A stretch of DNA of 64,000 bases from Adiantum capillus-veneris (GCA_014529385.2 CM043967.1:135479182-135543181), one strand, 5' to 3'. Positions 42,426-54,693 are shown, counted from the stretch's first letter. Made by a program: numbers and translations. Notes: a model not told the origin generated them from the letters alone.

Positions 42426-44099
42426 TTATCCTTGAATGTCGATTGAAGATGAGCAAAAGCTCAACTTCTCCTTGTTGACCACCTTTGTAAACATGTCTGC
42501 AGGATTTTCACTTGTATGCACCTTTCCTAGCTTTAGCTGTCCCTCTTCCAAAAGAGTGCGTATGAAGTGATATCTCACCTCAATGTGCTTTGTCCTTGAA
42601 TAAAAGGCTGAGTTCTTCGCAAGATGGATAGCGCTTTGGCTATCACTGTACAAGACACAATTTTCTTGCTTGAATCCAAGCTCTTCTAAGAATCTGTGAA
42701 GCCACAAAATTTCTTTGCTTGCCTCCGTCATTGCTACATACTCTGCTTCCATGGTAGAAAGTGAGACCACTTTCTGTAGCTTTGAAGCCCAGCTTACTGC
42801 TGTGCCTCTAATCATGAACACATAGCCAATAGTGCTCCTTCGAGTATCTTTGTCACCTGCCATATCTGCATCAGCATACCCTTCTAGAAAAATATCAACT
42901 CCTCCAAAATACAAAGCATTTGTTTTTGTCCCTTTTAGATACCTAATTATCCACTTCACAGCTTGCCAATGCTCTTTACCTGGGTTGTCCATGAACCTAC
43001 TCACAACTCCCACTGCATGTGCAATGTCTGGCCTTGTCCAGACCATAGCATACATTAGAGAACCTACCGCTGCAGCATATGGAACTTTAGACATATAGGC
43101 TATCTCCTCTTGTGTCTTTGGACACATATCCTTCGTTAGTTTAAAATGACCAGCCAAAGGTGTAGAAACTGGTTTTGAATTTTGCATTGCAAACCTTTCT
43201 AGTACCTTCTTGATGTAATCTGCTTGAGATAGATTTATTGTATTCTTCGTCCTGTCCCTTGATATTTTCATACCAAGTATCCTCTTTGTAGCACCTAAAT
43301 CTTTCATTGAAAAATATTTAGACATCTCCTCTTTTAGGTATTTTATGTCTTGCATGTTAGCATTTGCAATCAACATGTCATCAACATACAACATTAGGAT
43401 GATGAATTTCCCATCTCCCAAATTATTCGTGTAGACGCAATGATCCGAGTTGCATCTTGTGAATCCATGATCCAACATCCATCGATCAAACTTCAAGTAC
43501 CATTGTCTTGATGCTTGCTTTAAACCATACAAGCTCTTCTTTAATCTGCAAACCATTTTCTCCTTACCTTTTACTTCATACCCCTTTGATTGAAGCATGT
43601 AGATTTCCTCCTCTAAGTCACCGTGAGGGAATGCCGTATTTACATCCATTTGCTCGAGATTTAGATCATGAGCAGCCACAAGGCTTAAGACAAACCTAAT
43701 TGAGTTCATTTTTACAACAGGAGAAAATATTTCATTGAAGTCAATACCTTTCTTTTGAGAAAACCCTTTTACCACAAGCCTAGACTTGTACCTTTTCTTC
43801 CCACCTTCTTCTTCCTTCAGCTTGTACACCCATTTGTTTTGAAGTTCCCACTTACCTTTAGGCAACTCAACCAACTCCCATGTTAGGTTGCAATGTAGTG
43901 AGTCCATCTCCACTTGCATGCTCTTCATCCATTCTTCTTTGGATTCATGTTGCATAGCTTCTTCATATGATTCCGGCTCTTTAGAATCTGAGATCAAGAG
44001 ATGGTTGAAGGAAGGAACAAACCTTTCTTGAGGTCTACTTACTCTTGTAGATCTTCGGGGAATAGGTTGAGGCTCCTCATTTGGTTGACGTTGTTGCAC
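42426..44099 (-). pseudogene. C2 reverse transcriptase and RNase H
   Basis: A 557-codon open piece. RT: HCNLTWELVELPKGKW, NKWVYKLKEE, RLVVKGFSQKKGIDF, MDVNTAFPHGDLEEEIYM, LKKSLYGLKQASRQWY and LMLYVDDMLIANA (YVDD). RNase H: EGYADADMAGDKDTRRST, AEYVAMTEASKE, LYSDSQSAIHLAKN, HIEVRYHFIRTLLEEG. Its blocks and catalytic residues look intact; the defects are upstream. The Phe-Pro in TAFPHGD replaces the usual TAFLHGD. Confidence 0.93.
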
Positions 44100-44823
44100 A
44101 TTGTCTCCGTTGCAGTCCTTGAGTCTTCACCGTCCTCAAGCTCCATGTACTCATCACCTGTTTCTTTTGTTTGTTTTCTTTCCAAGTAATCTTTGTACAT
44201 ATTTTGTTCGTTAAAACTTACATCCGTACTCCTTAAGATTTTACCATCTTCAGGATTCCATAGGCGATACCCAAAGTCACCTTCTCTATAGACAATGAAG
44301 AAACACTTTTTGGACTTTGCATCTAGCTTTGATCTTAGGCTTCTATCTATGTGCATGAAAGCCTCACACCCAAACACTTTGAGAAATGCATAATTACTGG
44401 TTTACTTGTCCATGCCTCTTCTGGAACTCCCCCATCCAATGCCGTTGAGGGTGACCAATTGATTAAGTACACAAACGTACTTACAGCTTCCGCCCAAAGC
44501 TCAAGCGGTAGGCCTGCATGTAGCCGCATGCTTCGTGCTCGCTCCATGATTGTCCTATTCATCCTTTCCAAAATTCCATTTTGTTGAGGTGTCCTTGGGG
44601 TTGTCCTTTTCCTCCAAATGCCATTGCTAGCACAAAAGCTTTCAAAAGATTGGCTGCAATATTCGCCTCCATTGTCGGTTATGAGGCATTTAACCTTGGT
44701 ACCTGTTTCATTCTCCACAAAGGCTTTCCACCTTTGAAATATGGAAAATACATCGGATTTATTCTTCATGACATAAACCCATGTTTTTCTACTCGCATCG
44801 TCTATGAATGTTACATAGTACAA
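44039..44823 (-). pseudogene. C2 integrase, frameshifted
   Basis: 44823-44347 has YYVTFIDDASRKTWVYV, CLITDNGGEYCSQSF (catalytic Asp) and NGILERMNRTIMERAR (catalytic Glu), ending in YLINWSPSTALDGG. A one-base shift near 44370 moves to 44377-44039, with MFGCEAFMHIDRSLRSKLD and the C-terminal region. Just upstream, around 44830-44860, a deletion of roughly 90 bp relative to Copia relatives removes the segment that carries the first catalytic Asp block and shifts the frame. The enzyme cannot be functional. Confidence 0.88.
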
Positions 44824-46244
44824 TGAGCCACCAAGTGATGGTGTACTTGCAGGACCCTCTTTTGTTTACCATAAACACAATCTTCACAGAACTCTAAGTC
44901 CACTTCTTTCAAACCTGGTAGAAGCTTCTTTGTTTGAAGGATTTGCATTCCTTTGGCACTCATATGCCCAAGCCGGTAGTGCCACACCGCACTGTCAACT
45001 TCTGTAGTTGCTGCAGAAGCTGAAGGTTGTGTGCTAATAGTACACAAGTAAAGTGTACCGACTTTTTCTCCCTTGGCAACCACCAAAGATCCCTTTGAGA
45101 TCTTCCACCGTTTGTTTCCGAATGCAATGTTGTGACCTTCATCGTCCAATTGTCCGGTAGAGATCAAATTTTTGCGAAGAGAAGGAACATGACTAACATC
45201 TTTAAGCTTCCATTCATTTCCGTTAGCAGTTTTGACAGAAACTGTACCTTTGCCGACAATATCACGAGCTTCATCATCTCCCAAGTATACATACCCAAAA
45301 TTACCTTTGGTGTAGTCTTGGAAATGTTGCTTGTGTGGTGTAGCATGGAATGAAGCCCGGGAATCTACTATCCAAGAATTAGACACATTGTTTAATGAGA
45401 GAATTAGAGCATCTTGCTCTACTTTACCTGCCACATTGGCCTCCGATGCTGGCTTGTTGTCTTGAGACTCAGTCTCCTTCTTCTTCTTCGACCAGCAATC
45501 CTTCTTGACGTGGCCCTTCTTGCCGCAGTTCCAACATTCAAGAACTGACTTTGTGCGTGACTTGCTCCGTCTTGAGCGATCACGACCCTTTTGGTTTTTG
45601 AACCTCTCCTTAGGCCTTCCTCTTGTTTCCACTGACAATGCAGCACTTGATGATTCTCCTGTGCTTCTCCTTCGTATTTCCTCACTTAGGAGAACACCCA
45701 CAACATCATCAAACTTAAGAGTATTTGTGCCAGAAATGGAATTACTTACAGCCATCACAAGGCTGTCCCAACTATCCGGTAGAGATGATAGTATAAGAAG
45801 AGCTTGCACTTCATCATCGAAATTGATTTTCACCGATCGAAGTTGACTTATGTTTGTGTTAAAGTCATTTAGGTGTTCTGCAACTGAACCATTCTCTGCC
45901 ATCTTTAGATTGAACAAGCGCTTCATAAGAAATACCTTATTGGATGCCGATGGTTTCTCGTAGAAGTCGCCAAGTGACTTCATCAAGTCCTCCGTGGTCT
46001 TCATCTCCAAAACATTGAAGGCCACCGTTGATGCCAAGCTTAACCGGATTGTTCCCAGTGCCTTTCGATCAAGGACAATCCATGCTTCATCTGCCATTGT
46101 TGCGGGCTTCTTCGCAAGACCGCCTAGTGGCAAATAGAGGTCCTTCTTGTAGAGATAGTCTTCAATCTTCATCTTCCAATGTTGGTAGTTTTTGCCATTG
46201 AACTTCTCAATCTTGAGCTTCCCTTCCTCCGCCATAACTCCCAC
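44811..46244 (-). pseudogene. C2 gag, protease and integrase zinc region
   Basis: 477 codons starting MGVMAEEGKLKIEKFNGKNY. Gag runs to about residue 230 (HWKMKIEDYLYKKDLYLPL at the N-terminus; LPDSWDSLVMAVSNS). The zinc knuckle CWNCGKKGHVKKDC follows. The protease site is SWIVDSRASFHATP, where Arg replaces the Gly of DSG, so the active site is mutated. HYRLGHMSAKGMQIL and CEDCVYGKQ form the integrase zinc motif. The frame then ends because of the downstream deletion. Confidence 0.92.
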
Positions 46245-46291
46245 TCAATTCAAGGAATCCTTTCCTTGAGATAATTTAGCTACGAGCAAAC

Positions 46292-46306
46292 CTTGCTCTG
46301 ATACCA
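46292..46306 (-). other. C2 primer-binding site
   Basis: TGGTATCAGAGCAAG on the - strand, two bases from the 5' LTR; tRNA-Met type. Confidence 0.9.
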
Positions 46307-46308
46307 GT

Positions 46309-47109
46309 TGTTAGGAAATAAGACGTAGCTAAATAGATAATTGAGTAGATTACTTAATGGAGAGAGACAGATTTACATACACGAGATTATAGAGTAGAGA
46401 GAAAGAGAGAGAGTACACACGATATACGTGGTTCACCCAATGTGGGCTACGTCCACGGGAAAGCAACCACTCAATGGCTTTAGTACTTCAAAACAAGAAG
46501 TAGTTTACAAAGGGATTATACCCTTAATGGAGCTCCCGCCTTGCTTCACTCTCACCACCTCACACTCACCTTGTTGCATCAACTTCACACACTATATGAA
46601 ATGTGTGTAGAAATGGAATGGCCTCCTTTTATAGGCCAAAAGGGTTGCCCTCTCTCATGAGAGGCAGCCATGTGTAGCCGCCCTTGTGTGAATAAGTCCA
46701 AATCGGACCCTCCAATCCGCCCATGTGTGGCCGCCCTTGAGAAGACAAGTCCGCTTTTGAATTCGGCCACCGGCCCACCGGCTATTGACTTCCGACCACC
46801 AGCCACCGGCCATTGACTACCCGGCCACCGGCCACCGAGCAACCGACGGTTGTTTTCCGACCACTTTCCGGCCGCCGTCCGGCCATAATATTCCGGCAAA
46901 AAGGAATATTCCGGCGAGGGAAAAAAAGTCTTGGGGGCTTCCTCCCCCGAGGCCCCTAAATTTTCCCCTGGTTTTTGACTGTGAAAATTTTGGTTTCCGG
47001 TGAGTGATTTACCTTCACGCACGATGGCTTCTCCTTATAATGGGGGCCTTACAAATGTGCTCTTTTACCACAAAAAACTACAAGGGTAAATCAGGCTCCA
47101 TACTTAACA
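46309..47109 (-). repeat. 5' LTR of C2
   Basis: 801 bp, partner of 41589-42365. It has two extra short segments: a duplicated GGAAT near 46615 and about 18 bases near 46890-46910 around ATATTCCGGC. GTCAT follows. Confidence 0.95.
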
Positions 47110-47790
47110 GTCATTACCCCAAAGAAAAAAGGAAAATGGCGAGTATGTGTAGGCTATAAGCCTTTGAATGCTACAATCAAGAGGAATCATTACCCTCTGC
47201 CATTTCAGGATAAGATTTTGAACCAGGTTGCCGGTTACGAACGCTTTTCTATTATGGATGGTTTTTCAGGATATTTTCAGATTTATATTGCTTTGGAGGA
47301 CCAGCTAAAGACTACCCTCATTTCTCCATGGGGGTGCTTGTCTACCGCAAGATGCCTTTTGGACTAGTGAATGCATATGATACATTTCAAGATTGGATGA
47401 ACAAGGTGTTTGGTCCATACTTGGGTAAGTTCATCATAGTTTTTATGGATGATATTGGTTGTTATAGTTCCAGGGTAGAACATTTGTCCAAGTTGAGGCT
47501 ATGTTTTCAAAGGCTAGATGAAGAAGGAGGTCAATTGAATCCAAAGAAGTGCAAGCTGGCACAACCAAGGGCTCCGCTGTTGGGTCATGTGGTATCACAG
47601 AATGGAATAGAAGCAGATCCAGAGAAGGTGAAGGCATTGGTTCTTATGGAGCCTCCCACTAGTGCGACAGGATTGGCATCATTCGTGCATAAGTTAAAAG
47701 TATCTATCCCGTTTCTTTTGGATCTTGTCTCAATATGTGTACCCTCTTTAGAAAATGGCTCAACAGGTGCATGGATTTCAATGGGATGAG

Positions 47791-48245
47791 GAAGCTCAAG
47801 AGGCACTTGACAAAGTGAAGGGTATTCTATGTCAGCTACCTATAGTGTACCCTCCTAACTAGGAGGATGATTTCTATATTGCTATGACGGTGGGTACGGT
47901 GGCTATTGGAGCAGTATTTCTACAAAAGGTGGGGAGAAGTTATAAGCCTATTTACTTCAAAAGCAGGGTCATTACTCCAGGGGAAACTACTTATACGGAG
48001 GCAGAACAGTGGGTGATGGCTTTAGTCTTTGCCTGCAGAAAGCTCAAAGTGTATTTGATTGTTTGAAAATTTTATGTGTTGACTGCTAACATTCTTTTGC
48101 CTGAAGTGGTGCTACACTTGAAGCCAGGGAAGCAAATCATGAAATGGGTGATAGAGATTCAAGAATTTGAGTTTGAGTTCAAAGGGGATCACACAAGTCG
48201 GTCTCATTTGGAGGATATCCTAGTCAACAAGGAAGTCAAATTACC
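47791..48245 (+). pseudogene. Element D first RNase H
   Basis: After RT, frames 47884-48066 and 48076-48240 carry TVAIGAVFLQKVGRSYKPIYF, TTYTEAEQWVMALVFACRKL and IMKWVIEIQEFEFEFKGD with LEDILV, the usual Ty3 RNase H order. Asp positions at the start are altered (AMTVGTVAIGA where D-A-S is usual), and stops occur near 47860 and 48066. It is a remnant. Confidence 0.75.
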
Positions 48246-48670
48246 AATTTATCCAAGAGTAGTGCAAGAGGAGGATAAGGAGGAACTTGACTTGGAAGAA
48301 GGGGCCTTTACTATGTGGTTTGATGGCGCTTATAGAGGGGTAACACAAAAAGCAGGTGGAGGTGTGGTTATTCAAGATCCGCACGGCACAATCATTTTTT
48401 CCAAAGCCTACGACTTGGAAGAGGTGCATGCCAACAATGAGGCGAAGTATTTTACTCTACATCTGGGACTCAAGCAGTGTATACAGTTTGGCATATCAAG
48501 TTTAGTAGTAAAAGGTGATGCTCTACTGGTTATCAAATAGCAGGTAAAGAGGGATTCTCTCAAAAATTGGTTTTTCTCTATAAAGAAGCTGTTGAAGTTT
48601 TTTGAGGAAGTGCAGTTCAAAAATGTGAGAAGAGAGAAAAACTAGGAAGCAGATCGGTTGGCTAGCAGTC
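48246..48670 (+). pseudogene. Element D second (archaeal-type) RNase H
   Basis: The ORF continuing to 48540 has MWFDGAYRG (first Asp), GGGVVIQDPHGTIIF, NNEAKYFTLHLGLK (Glu) and LVVKGDALLVIK (second Asp), followed after a stop by QVKRDSLKNWF and, after another stop, EADRLASS (last Asp) near 48655. This D-E-D-D pattern and position after the first RNase H identify the extra aRNase H of Tat-clade Ty3 elements. Two stops inactivate it. Confidence 0.8.
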
Positions 48671-48889
48671 GTGTTCAGACTCATGTGTCGAGTTTGTATG
48701 TGTCACCGACTACTTATGCAGGTAGAGAGACTTTGAAAGATAATTATGATTTCTTGAGTACAGGTCAATGTTTTGAAGGGCTTTCCAAGATACAAAAGAG
48801 GAGAGTTGTTCAAAGAGCTCAAAAGTTCACTCTGATAGGAGAGGATCTTATGATGCATGGTAGAGATAGGGTGCTACATTGAATCCTTT

Positions 48890-50027
48890 ACAAGGAGGAG
48901 ATCAGTATGGTGTTGGAGCAGTGCCACAAAGAAAGCGTTCATTAGGGTAAGGATGAAGTCTTGTTTTGTATCTTAAGAAGTGGGTTTTGGTGGCCTTCTG
49001 TTGTGGGAGATGTGCACTATTGGTGCAAGACTTGTCATCAGCGTCAAGTGATGGGTGAAAGATGAATGGTAGACGAGTAGCAAGGGGTTATCATAGCACA
49101 TGATGCTTTTGAAAAGTGGGGTTTGGATGCAATTGGTCCATTTCCTAAGTCAGCAACAAGCGGTAAAAAGTATGTTGTGGTGGCCATAGACTACCTTACC
49201 AGGTGGGTCGAGGCTAAAGCGATCAAAGAGGTAAATGCACATACTATTGCTCAATTTGCTTTTGATTGCATATGCTATCGTTTTGAAGTACCTTGGGTGC
49301 TTATTCAAATCGAGGACAAGGGTTTAGAAGTAAGTTGGTGTGTGCCCTAGTGGAAAAGTTGGGATTCAACACCGATTTTCATCTCCATACCATCCACAGT
49401 GTAATGGTTTGGTGGAAAGTACCAATGGACAGATAGTCAAGATGTTTACTATGTACATCTACCAACAGGTTGAAGGGTGGGAATATAACCTTGAAAAATT
49501 TTTGTGGGCTTACCGGACTTCATATAAGGTGGCTACCAACTTTACTCCTTATAAGTTGGTATATGACAAGGAAGCGGTATTACCTGTACATGTGCAATTA
49601 GGGGCTCTCAAAGGTTTGTGGCAAATTGATAAGACTCATCAAGATGTTTTACAGGATAGGATTGCAAGTCTTGAAAATTTGAAGATGGATCATGACGCAG
49701 CGACAGATTTTTATGTCAAGCAACGAGAGAAAAGAGTAGCAAAGTTCAACCAACATTTACCAGAAAAGCTGATTGAGAAGGACGATCTAGTGGATGAAGT
49801 ACGAGAGCTATCTTGACTTCACCTTTCAAAAGAATTTAAAAAAGAAGTGGACAGGACCTTACAAGGTCCATCAAGCTTTTTCCAATGGTACTTATGCATT
49901 AATGAGGATGGATGGTTGTTTTCTCAAGAACAGGGTTAATGGTTTGCGTCTCAAGCTCTATTTTCAAAGAGAGTTAGTGCCAATAGTGCATCAGATTCTA
50001 ATGGAGGGGGTTGGGCAACCAACATAA
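48890..50027 (+). pseudogene. Element D integrase
   Basis: The zinc domain is at 48900-49060 (CHKESVH ... GFWWPSVVGDVHYWCKTC). The core follows: LDAIGPFPKS (first Asp, 49125), YVVVAIDYLTRWVEAKAI, a frame break near 49310 that spoils the second Asp block, SPYHPQCNGLVESTNGQI (Glu, about 49390) and EKFLWAYRTSYKVATNFTPY. The C-terminal KKKWTGPYKVHQAFSNGTY (about 49830) is in another frame. It ends about 130 bp before the polypurine tract, so D has no 3' accessory gene. Confidence 0.88.
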
Positions 50028-50141
50028 GCAGCGTTCTCATATGCCATGAATAAAACTATGTATATACAATCGAGTTTTTTTTTAGTCTTCTCATAGTGTG
50101 CTCAGTGTTTGCAGTTTATAGGGTAATCAAGCTCTTATGTG

Positions 50142-50178
50142 GTTGAGCATAAATGCTCAACTAGGGGGTGGGAAATGA
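50142..50178 (+). other. Element D polypurine tract with adjacent hairpin
   Basis: TAGGGGGTGGGAAATGA (50162-50178) abuts the LTR start TGGTAC. Immediately upstream are perfect 8-bp arms GTTGAGCA (50142-50149) and TGCTCAAC (50154-50161) around TAAA. Confidence 0.88.
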
Positions 50179-53108
50179 TGGTACAACCAAAGTGTGTCGA
50201 CTCTAGAAGGTGACATGGATAGATATATGCAGGCTAGTGGTGTCAGGGATAATGTGTTCGGAACGTGAGCCGGGCAGGCGTTGGGCCTCTGGTTGTGGGA
50301 GGTGCGAGAGAGTAGAACCAAAACACAAAGCAAAAGACTCTGAAAACACCTTAAATGCTTAAAAATTGACAACCGGAATGTTTTAAGCTGCTAATGATTA
50401 GTAGCCGAAGTGAAATTCGATTACAAATGTTTGTTGTTAATGACATTGATGGTGTTAGGAGAGTTTAATGCTCTCAAATCAGATCACAACTGTAAATTTC
50501 TCACTTATGCCTGCCATTAGAGCCATTTGAAGATGATTACGACGTACATATCCGATAAAATTCCTTGCTTGATGCCTTTGTAATTTCCAATTATGGTAGA
50601 GCAAGGTTACCCTCTCTCCTTCTTGCCTTACGGCTCCCTTATCTTGCTGCTTAACCTCAGACTCCCTGAATTCTTGCTGGTTACGACATCTCATCTTGCC
50701 TCCCTTTGCTTGCCGAGCTCCGACATCTTCTCTTGCCGAATTTCCCTCGCCTTATCTTTCCCTTGCCTGCTTACTCTTGAGTGAGAGAGTTCCTAGCTTT
50801 TCCAATTTGATTGTGAGCTTGAAGCCAAGCCTCATTCCTTTCTGCCTCCTCTTGATTATGGCCGAGAGAGAGAACCAATATGCATTTTCCCTCCTCTCCT
50901 CTTCGACCGTCACACGTCTTCCCTCGGACTCCCTTCTCCCCTTACTTTAATTGGAGATCGAGAGAGAGAAAGAGAGTTTCCCTTGCTTTGCTCCTAGTCG
51001 AGGATGAGAGAGAACGAGCGTAAGAGAGATTGCCCTTGAGCTTCGAGAGCTAGCACCTGCTCCGTGTTCTCCTTCCCCCTTGAATCTTCTCACACTATAT
51101 TTCTTCTTTCTAACCCCCTAAAACCCTTATTTTTTCTCGGTCCATTAGTCACGGCGCCGTGACTGATGTGGTGTGGGACCCGTCATGATGACATGGCAAG
51201 TGACTGGATGGAGCGGCATAAAAACCAGCCGGATTGGGACCGAAATGTTGCACCATGGTGTGCTAAGCAATATTTGCTTCTTTTGCACGCTCGTATGAGT
51301 TTTCCCCTGGCCACCATGAGCGCTTCTTCTGCTCCTTCGTCTTCTGCTCGCTGCCGGCCCTTACTCGCCATGCTTTTCTCTTATTTCTCCCCTTCTTTCC
51401 CGCTTAAAAAAAACCTTTTTGGGCCCTTATTGGGCGGGCGACCTTTAATTAATTGTATTGGGCGGGCGACTTAAGCCTCATAGTGGGCGGATTCCATTGC
51501 TCGCGAGCAGCCATTGAGCCTCATAGTTGGCGGCCGACTGCTTGCATTTTGTGGATATTGTCCTCCATGGCACTACATTGAGTATATATGTCCACCAAGG
51601 CTTTGCGTTAAACAACATTTGACATTCATATCAAGCAAGGCGTCGGCAAGGTTGGCATTTTCTGCACTCAATGCACTCCACAAGACATCATTTCAGACGA
51701 TGAGCTCATCAAGAGCTTTTTGTGCTTTCTTAACGGCACCACATTAGGCATGCATATCTACCGAAGCATTGTCTCGCACAGCTTTCAACTTAAGTAGTCC
51801 TTGACTAATATTATCATCGTGAATTTTGATGCCATTTTCCATGACACAGTCTCCAAGATGCTAGTATAGGTGATTGCACATAAGCCATAGCCGTGTTGGG
51901 CATTTCCTGTTATCAGCAATCTCCAATAGTCACAACATACCAGCCAAAGCATTGATGCATGCTGTTCCGAAACTTAGTCAAAGTCAAAAATTCCCAGATG
52001 GCACTTCGACCGAGTGGACCGGTTGGAGCCGGGGCTCCCGGTGAATCTTTAACGGCTAATACCTTGGCGACCAGGACTCCGATCTCACTGATCTGAAAAG
52101 ACCGACACTCTCCAAAAATTTAGCACTTCAGCCCGATGCATTCATTTCAATTCTGTCACTTCAGTTGTAGTTTCCCAATCCGGTACGGATCTGCATTAAC
52201 TCAAACTTCAAACTGCCATAACTTCTTCACGTAGCTCCAATCAATGAGTCATAAAGACAGGCCGGTAGAGCACTTCAAGCACTGCAGTTCTAGATCATAA
52301 TCTTCCATGTGTGCTCACTTCAAGCATACTCATTTTTGGCATCATTAAGGCATCTGTTGGCCCTTTTAAGCCACATCTGGCATACATTAATCATTAAGAT
52401 TGGCCTGTTAACAAGCCCTGATCACTACTCACTAAAGGTGTAGGCTTTAAAGAAGCTTATCTTGCATTTGTCTGCTCTTTTTCTCTTCATGGCAGCGGAG
52501 CTGCATGACAGTGGAAGCTTGGAAAAAGGCTAAAGGAGCTAGGAAAATCATGGGCTGACAAGTAGCAGCAGAAATGTATGCCTAATGCGGTTTATACGCC
52601 AAGGAAGGCTCCATGAGGGGCTAATTGGGCGAGAAAATGAAGGAGGTTCAAAGTGTAGCTTTTGGTTCCACGAATAAAGAGCTTGAAGTGCTAAAGGATT
52701 AGGTCCAAACGGCTCATCAAACCAAGCTACAGAGCTCAAGTTATTGAAGGTTGAAGGTTCAGTGTGTTGCAGATTGTTGCTAGACAAGGCAGCTAGGGAC
52801 AGGTAGTACAAGTGAAAGTCAAGATACAAGTGTGTAGTGCTTGAATTATGGATCCACCCGTCTTTTTAGATTACACATCAGAGCCCCGGTTTTCATTTTA
52901 TGGCCAGTTGAAGTTTTGTCGGGGGCTAGGTTGGTGCCCACATGACTACATGGAGAATCGTGCCATCTAGCATCTTTTGAGTCCCAACGAAGTTCTACGG
53001 TAGGGTAGACATCATAGGGGGTTAGCAAGAATTGACTCCACGTCAAATGGAGCTCAGAACGGAGAGATACTGAAGTCGTAAGATGGGGTGCACTTACTCG
53101 GAGTTGAT
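50179..53108 (+). repeat. 3' LTR of element D, cut by element E
   Basis: It starts TGGTACAACC. The first 35 bp and 52528-53108 match the 5' LTR; 50213-52528 has no counterpart there. E begins at 53109, at a point equal to 32887 of the left LTR, where the uninterrupted target reads GTTGATAGC. Confidence 0.8.
50213..52528. other. 2.3-kb segment present only in D's right LTR
   Basis: Neither an ORF with a known domain nor terminal repeats are visible. It contains AG-rich patches (50780-51030) and two close copies of TTGGGCGGGCGAC (51428-51470). It is either original LTR sequence deleted from the left copy or a separate insertion; no target duplication was found, which favours deletion. Confidence 0.5.
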
Positions 53109-53775
53109 TGTAAGGTCTCCGACCCTGAGCTAAAAGAACACCATTGTACCATGAAACAATCATAATGGAAAAAGTTACTATTTTTAGCATTTTTCCAAAA
53201 TCTGTTGATGCCATGATGTTTAGAATGTCATAAAGCTTTTAAAAGTGAATTAAAATAATTTTTGTGGAAATTTTTCAAAACTAGTAAGTTTTTGGTCACT
53301 CGACCCGTCAGTTCTGATCGTCTCGAAAAACTGCACCCGTATCCCAAACTTGAAAAAAATGCATTTTCAGACGCTGGGGGGCTGCTAAATATGGTAGGTA
53401 CCCAAGTTAATACACCTTAGTTAGAGCTTAGTATAGCAAGTTCCTGCAATAAATTCTGATTCGTATTGCCCGTCTTAGGTTAAAATTAAATTTTCCTAAA
53501 GTTGTGCGGGGAGCATCGAGGCTCGGGGGTTGTGTGGAAACAAGTCCCTGGCCACTGGGAGCTTGCTTTAGCAGCTAGGGGGCACCCTCACACCTCTAGG
53601 GAGTTGTGGGAGACTTGCCATGCTTGAGAGAGAGTGTGACAGTTAGTTAGACTAAGTTAACTGGACACTTGGTAGGCATGTAACTAAGTTACCTTGCATG
53701 AGGTGAGTACTCCCTCATATGTATTTAGCAGCCTGGTTCGATTTTCAGCTTGGGAGAACCTATATAATAGTGTGC

Positions 53776-53838
53776 TCACACACACACACACTCACATATA
53801 TCCTCACACACACCCTAAGTACAGACACACACACACTC

Positions 53839-53874
<36 letters not shown>
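53776..53874. repeat. (CA)n microsatellite in E's 5' LTR
   Basis: Interrupted (CA) runs with short spacers. The same stretch in the right LTR was the target of the solo LTR at 58335. Confidence 0.95.
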
Positions 53875-53876
<2 letters not shown>

Positions 53877-54693
53877 TGAGGAGGTGTTGCCGGCAGACAT
53901 AGTCTTTGGAAGAGGAGCCAGGAGGGAAGGTGCTGCTCATTTCTCATCTCAAGGAGGCCCTTGCATCTGAATTTCAAGAGGAATTCAGCCATAACCTCGG
54001 TAATTTTCGAGTTAATTTATGCTTGTTGTAATTTCCTCTCTAATATCCTCTTAATTCCGCATCTAGTATGCATAATCATACTCAAAATACTCAGTAGATA
54101 ATCTCTAATTCTTCGTATCCATGATCTATTGCATAAATCTTAATCTAATTAGTAATCATGCAAGCAATTAGTCACTCTTAATCATAGTTTAATGCATGTT
54201 TAAGGAATCATCCACTAGTCACCATTGTGATTAAAAATCAAGTCAGCTTTGAGGTGGGAATGGTCCATTGCATTCTATTACTCCATAATGTGTAAATAAT
54301 CAAATTAGAATCAATTGCTCATGGATTAGGATTTAATTAGGGGAAATTAATCCATCATTAATCACTAGAAAGGGAGAAACTCTCTCACCTATGCATACAG
54401 TAAAATTGCAAACATCCACTTGCATTAGGAAGTGATTAAGCATGCCGAATTCATCTCTAGTAAATAGATTGAGAAGAAACCTAAAACTCTTAATATCTAG
54501 GCCTAATAATTAACCTTAGGGCCAATTTCCATAGAACAAGTATGGTGCTATCAGAAATCTCTATGTCTTGAAGTAATCAAACCTCTCGTAAAAAGGGATT
54601 TGCTTATTGAAATTAATCTGTCATTTTGGTCGTATGTTACTCTCGAATGTTAGCTCTCTTTTTCCAAGTTTTCATTTAAGTAGTGAGTATAAA

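Larger units (their letters stand above)
41589..47109 (-). mobile_element. C2: Ty1/Copia retrotransposon, 5521 bp, frameshifted
   Basis: LTRs of 777 and 801 bp, GTCAT target duplication, tRNA-Met primer site and polypurine tract define a full-length element, inserted in D's RT. Coding is broken into four - strand frames: gag-protease (46244-44811), integrase core (44823-44347), integrase end (44377-44039), RT-RNase H (44099-42426). LTRs differ by scattered substitutions and three short indels, roughly 2-3% by eye, so C2 is older than C1. The domain order matches C1. Confidence 0.95.
41355..47790 (+). pseudogene. Element D reverse transcriptase, interrupted by C2
   Basis: The 5' piece (41355-41588) carries DLFAIEYKDLRGAKGVKHQI and the lead-in to RT up to a WVTPVV-type block. 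C2 (41589-47109) with duplicated GTCAT interrupts it. The 3' piece (47115-47790) continues at once with TPKKKGKWRVCVGY, FSIMDGFSGYFQIYI (first Asp), KMPFGLVNAYDTF and IIVFMDDIGCYSS (FMDD box), then GHVVSQNGIEADPEKV. Further frame changes occur near 47340 and 47780. The catalytic Asp residues survive in the translation. Confidence 0.9.
32278..53108 (+). mobile_element. Element D: Tat-like Ty3/gypsy retrotransposon with dual RNase H (continues past E)
   Basis: On the + strand: LTR (from 32278), gag (39396), zinc knuckle, protease trace, RT (split at 41588/47110 by C2), RNase H, a second archaeal-type RNase H, integrase, polypurine tract (50161-50178) and the start of the 3' LTR (50179). Copia C1 sits between LTR and gag, and E sits in the 3' LTR, so the right end is beyond the window. 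Without C1 and C2 the internal part is about 5-6 kb. Many stops show it is dead. The second RNase H is the mark of the Tat clade. The primer site was not identified. Confidence 0.85.

Noticed and set aside
51166-51474. 102-codon ORF in D's right LTR
   Set aside because: It has no recognisable domain and no partner in the left LTR. It is judged a chance ORF.
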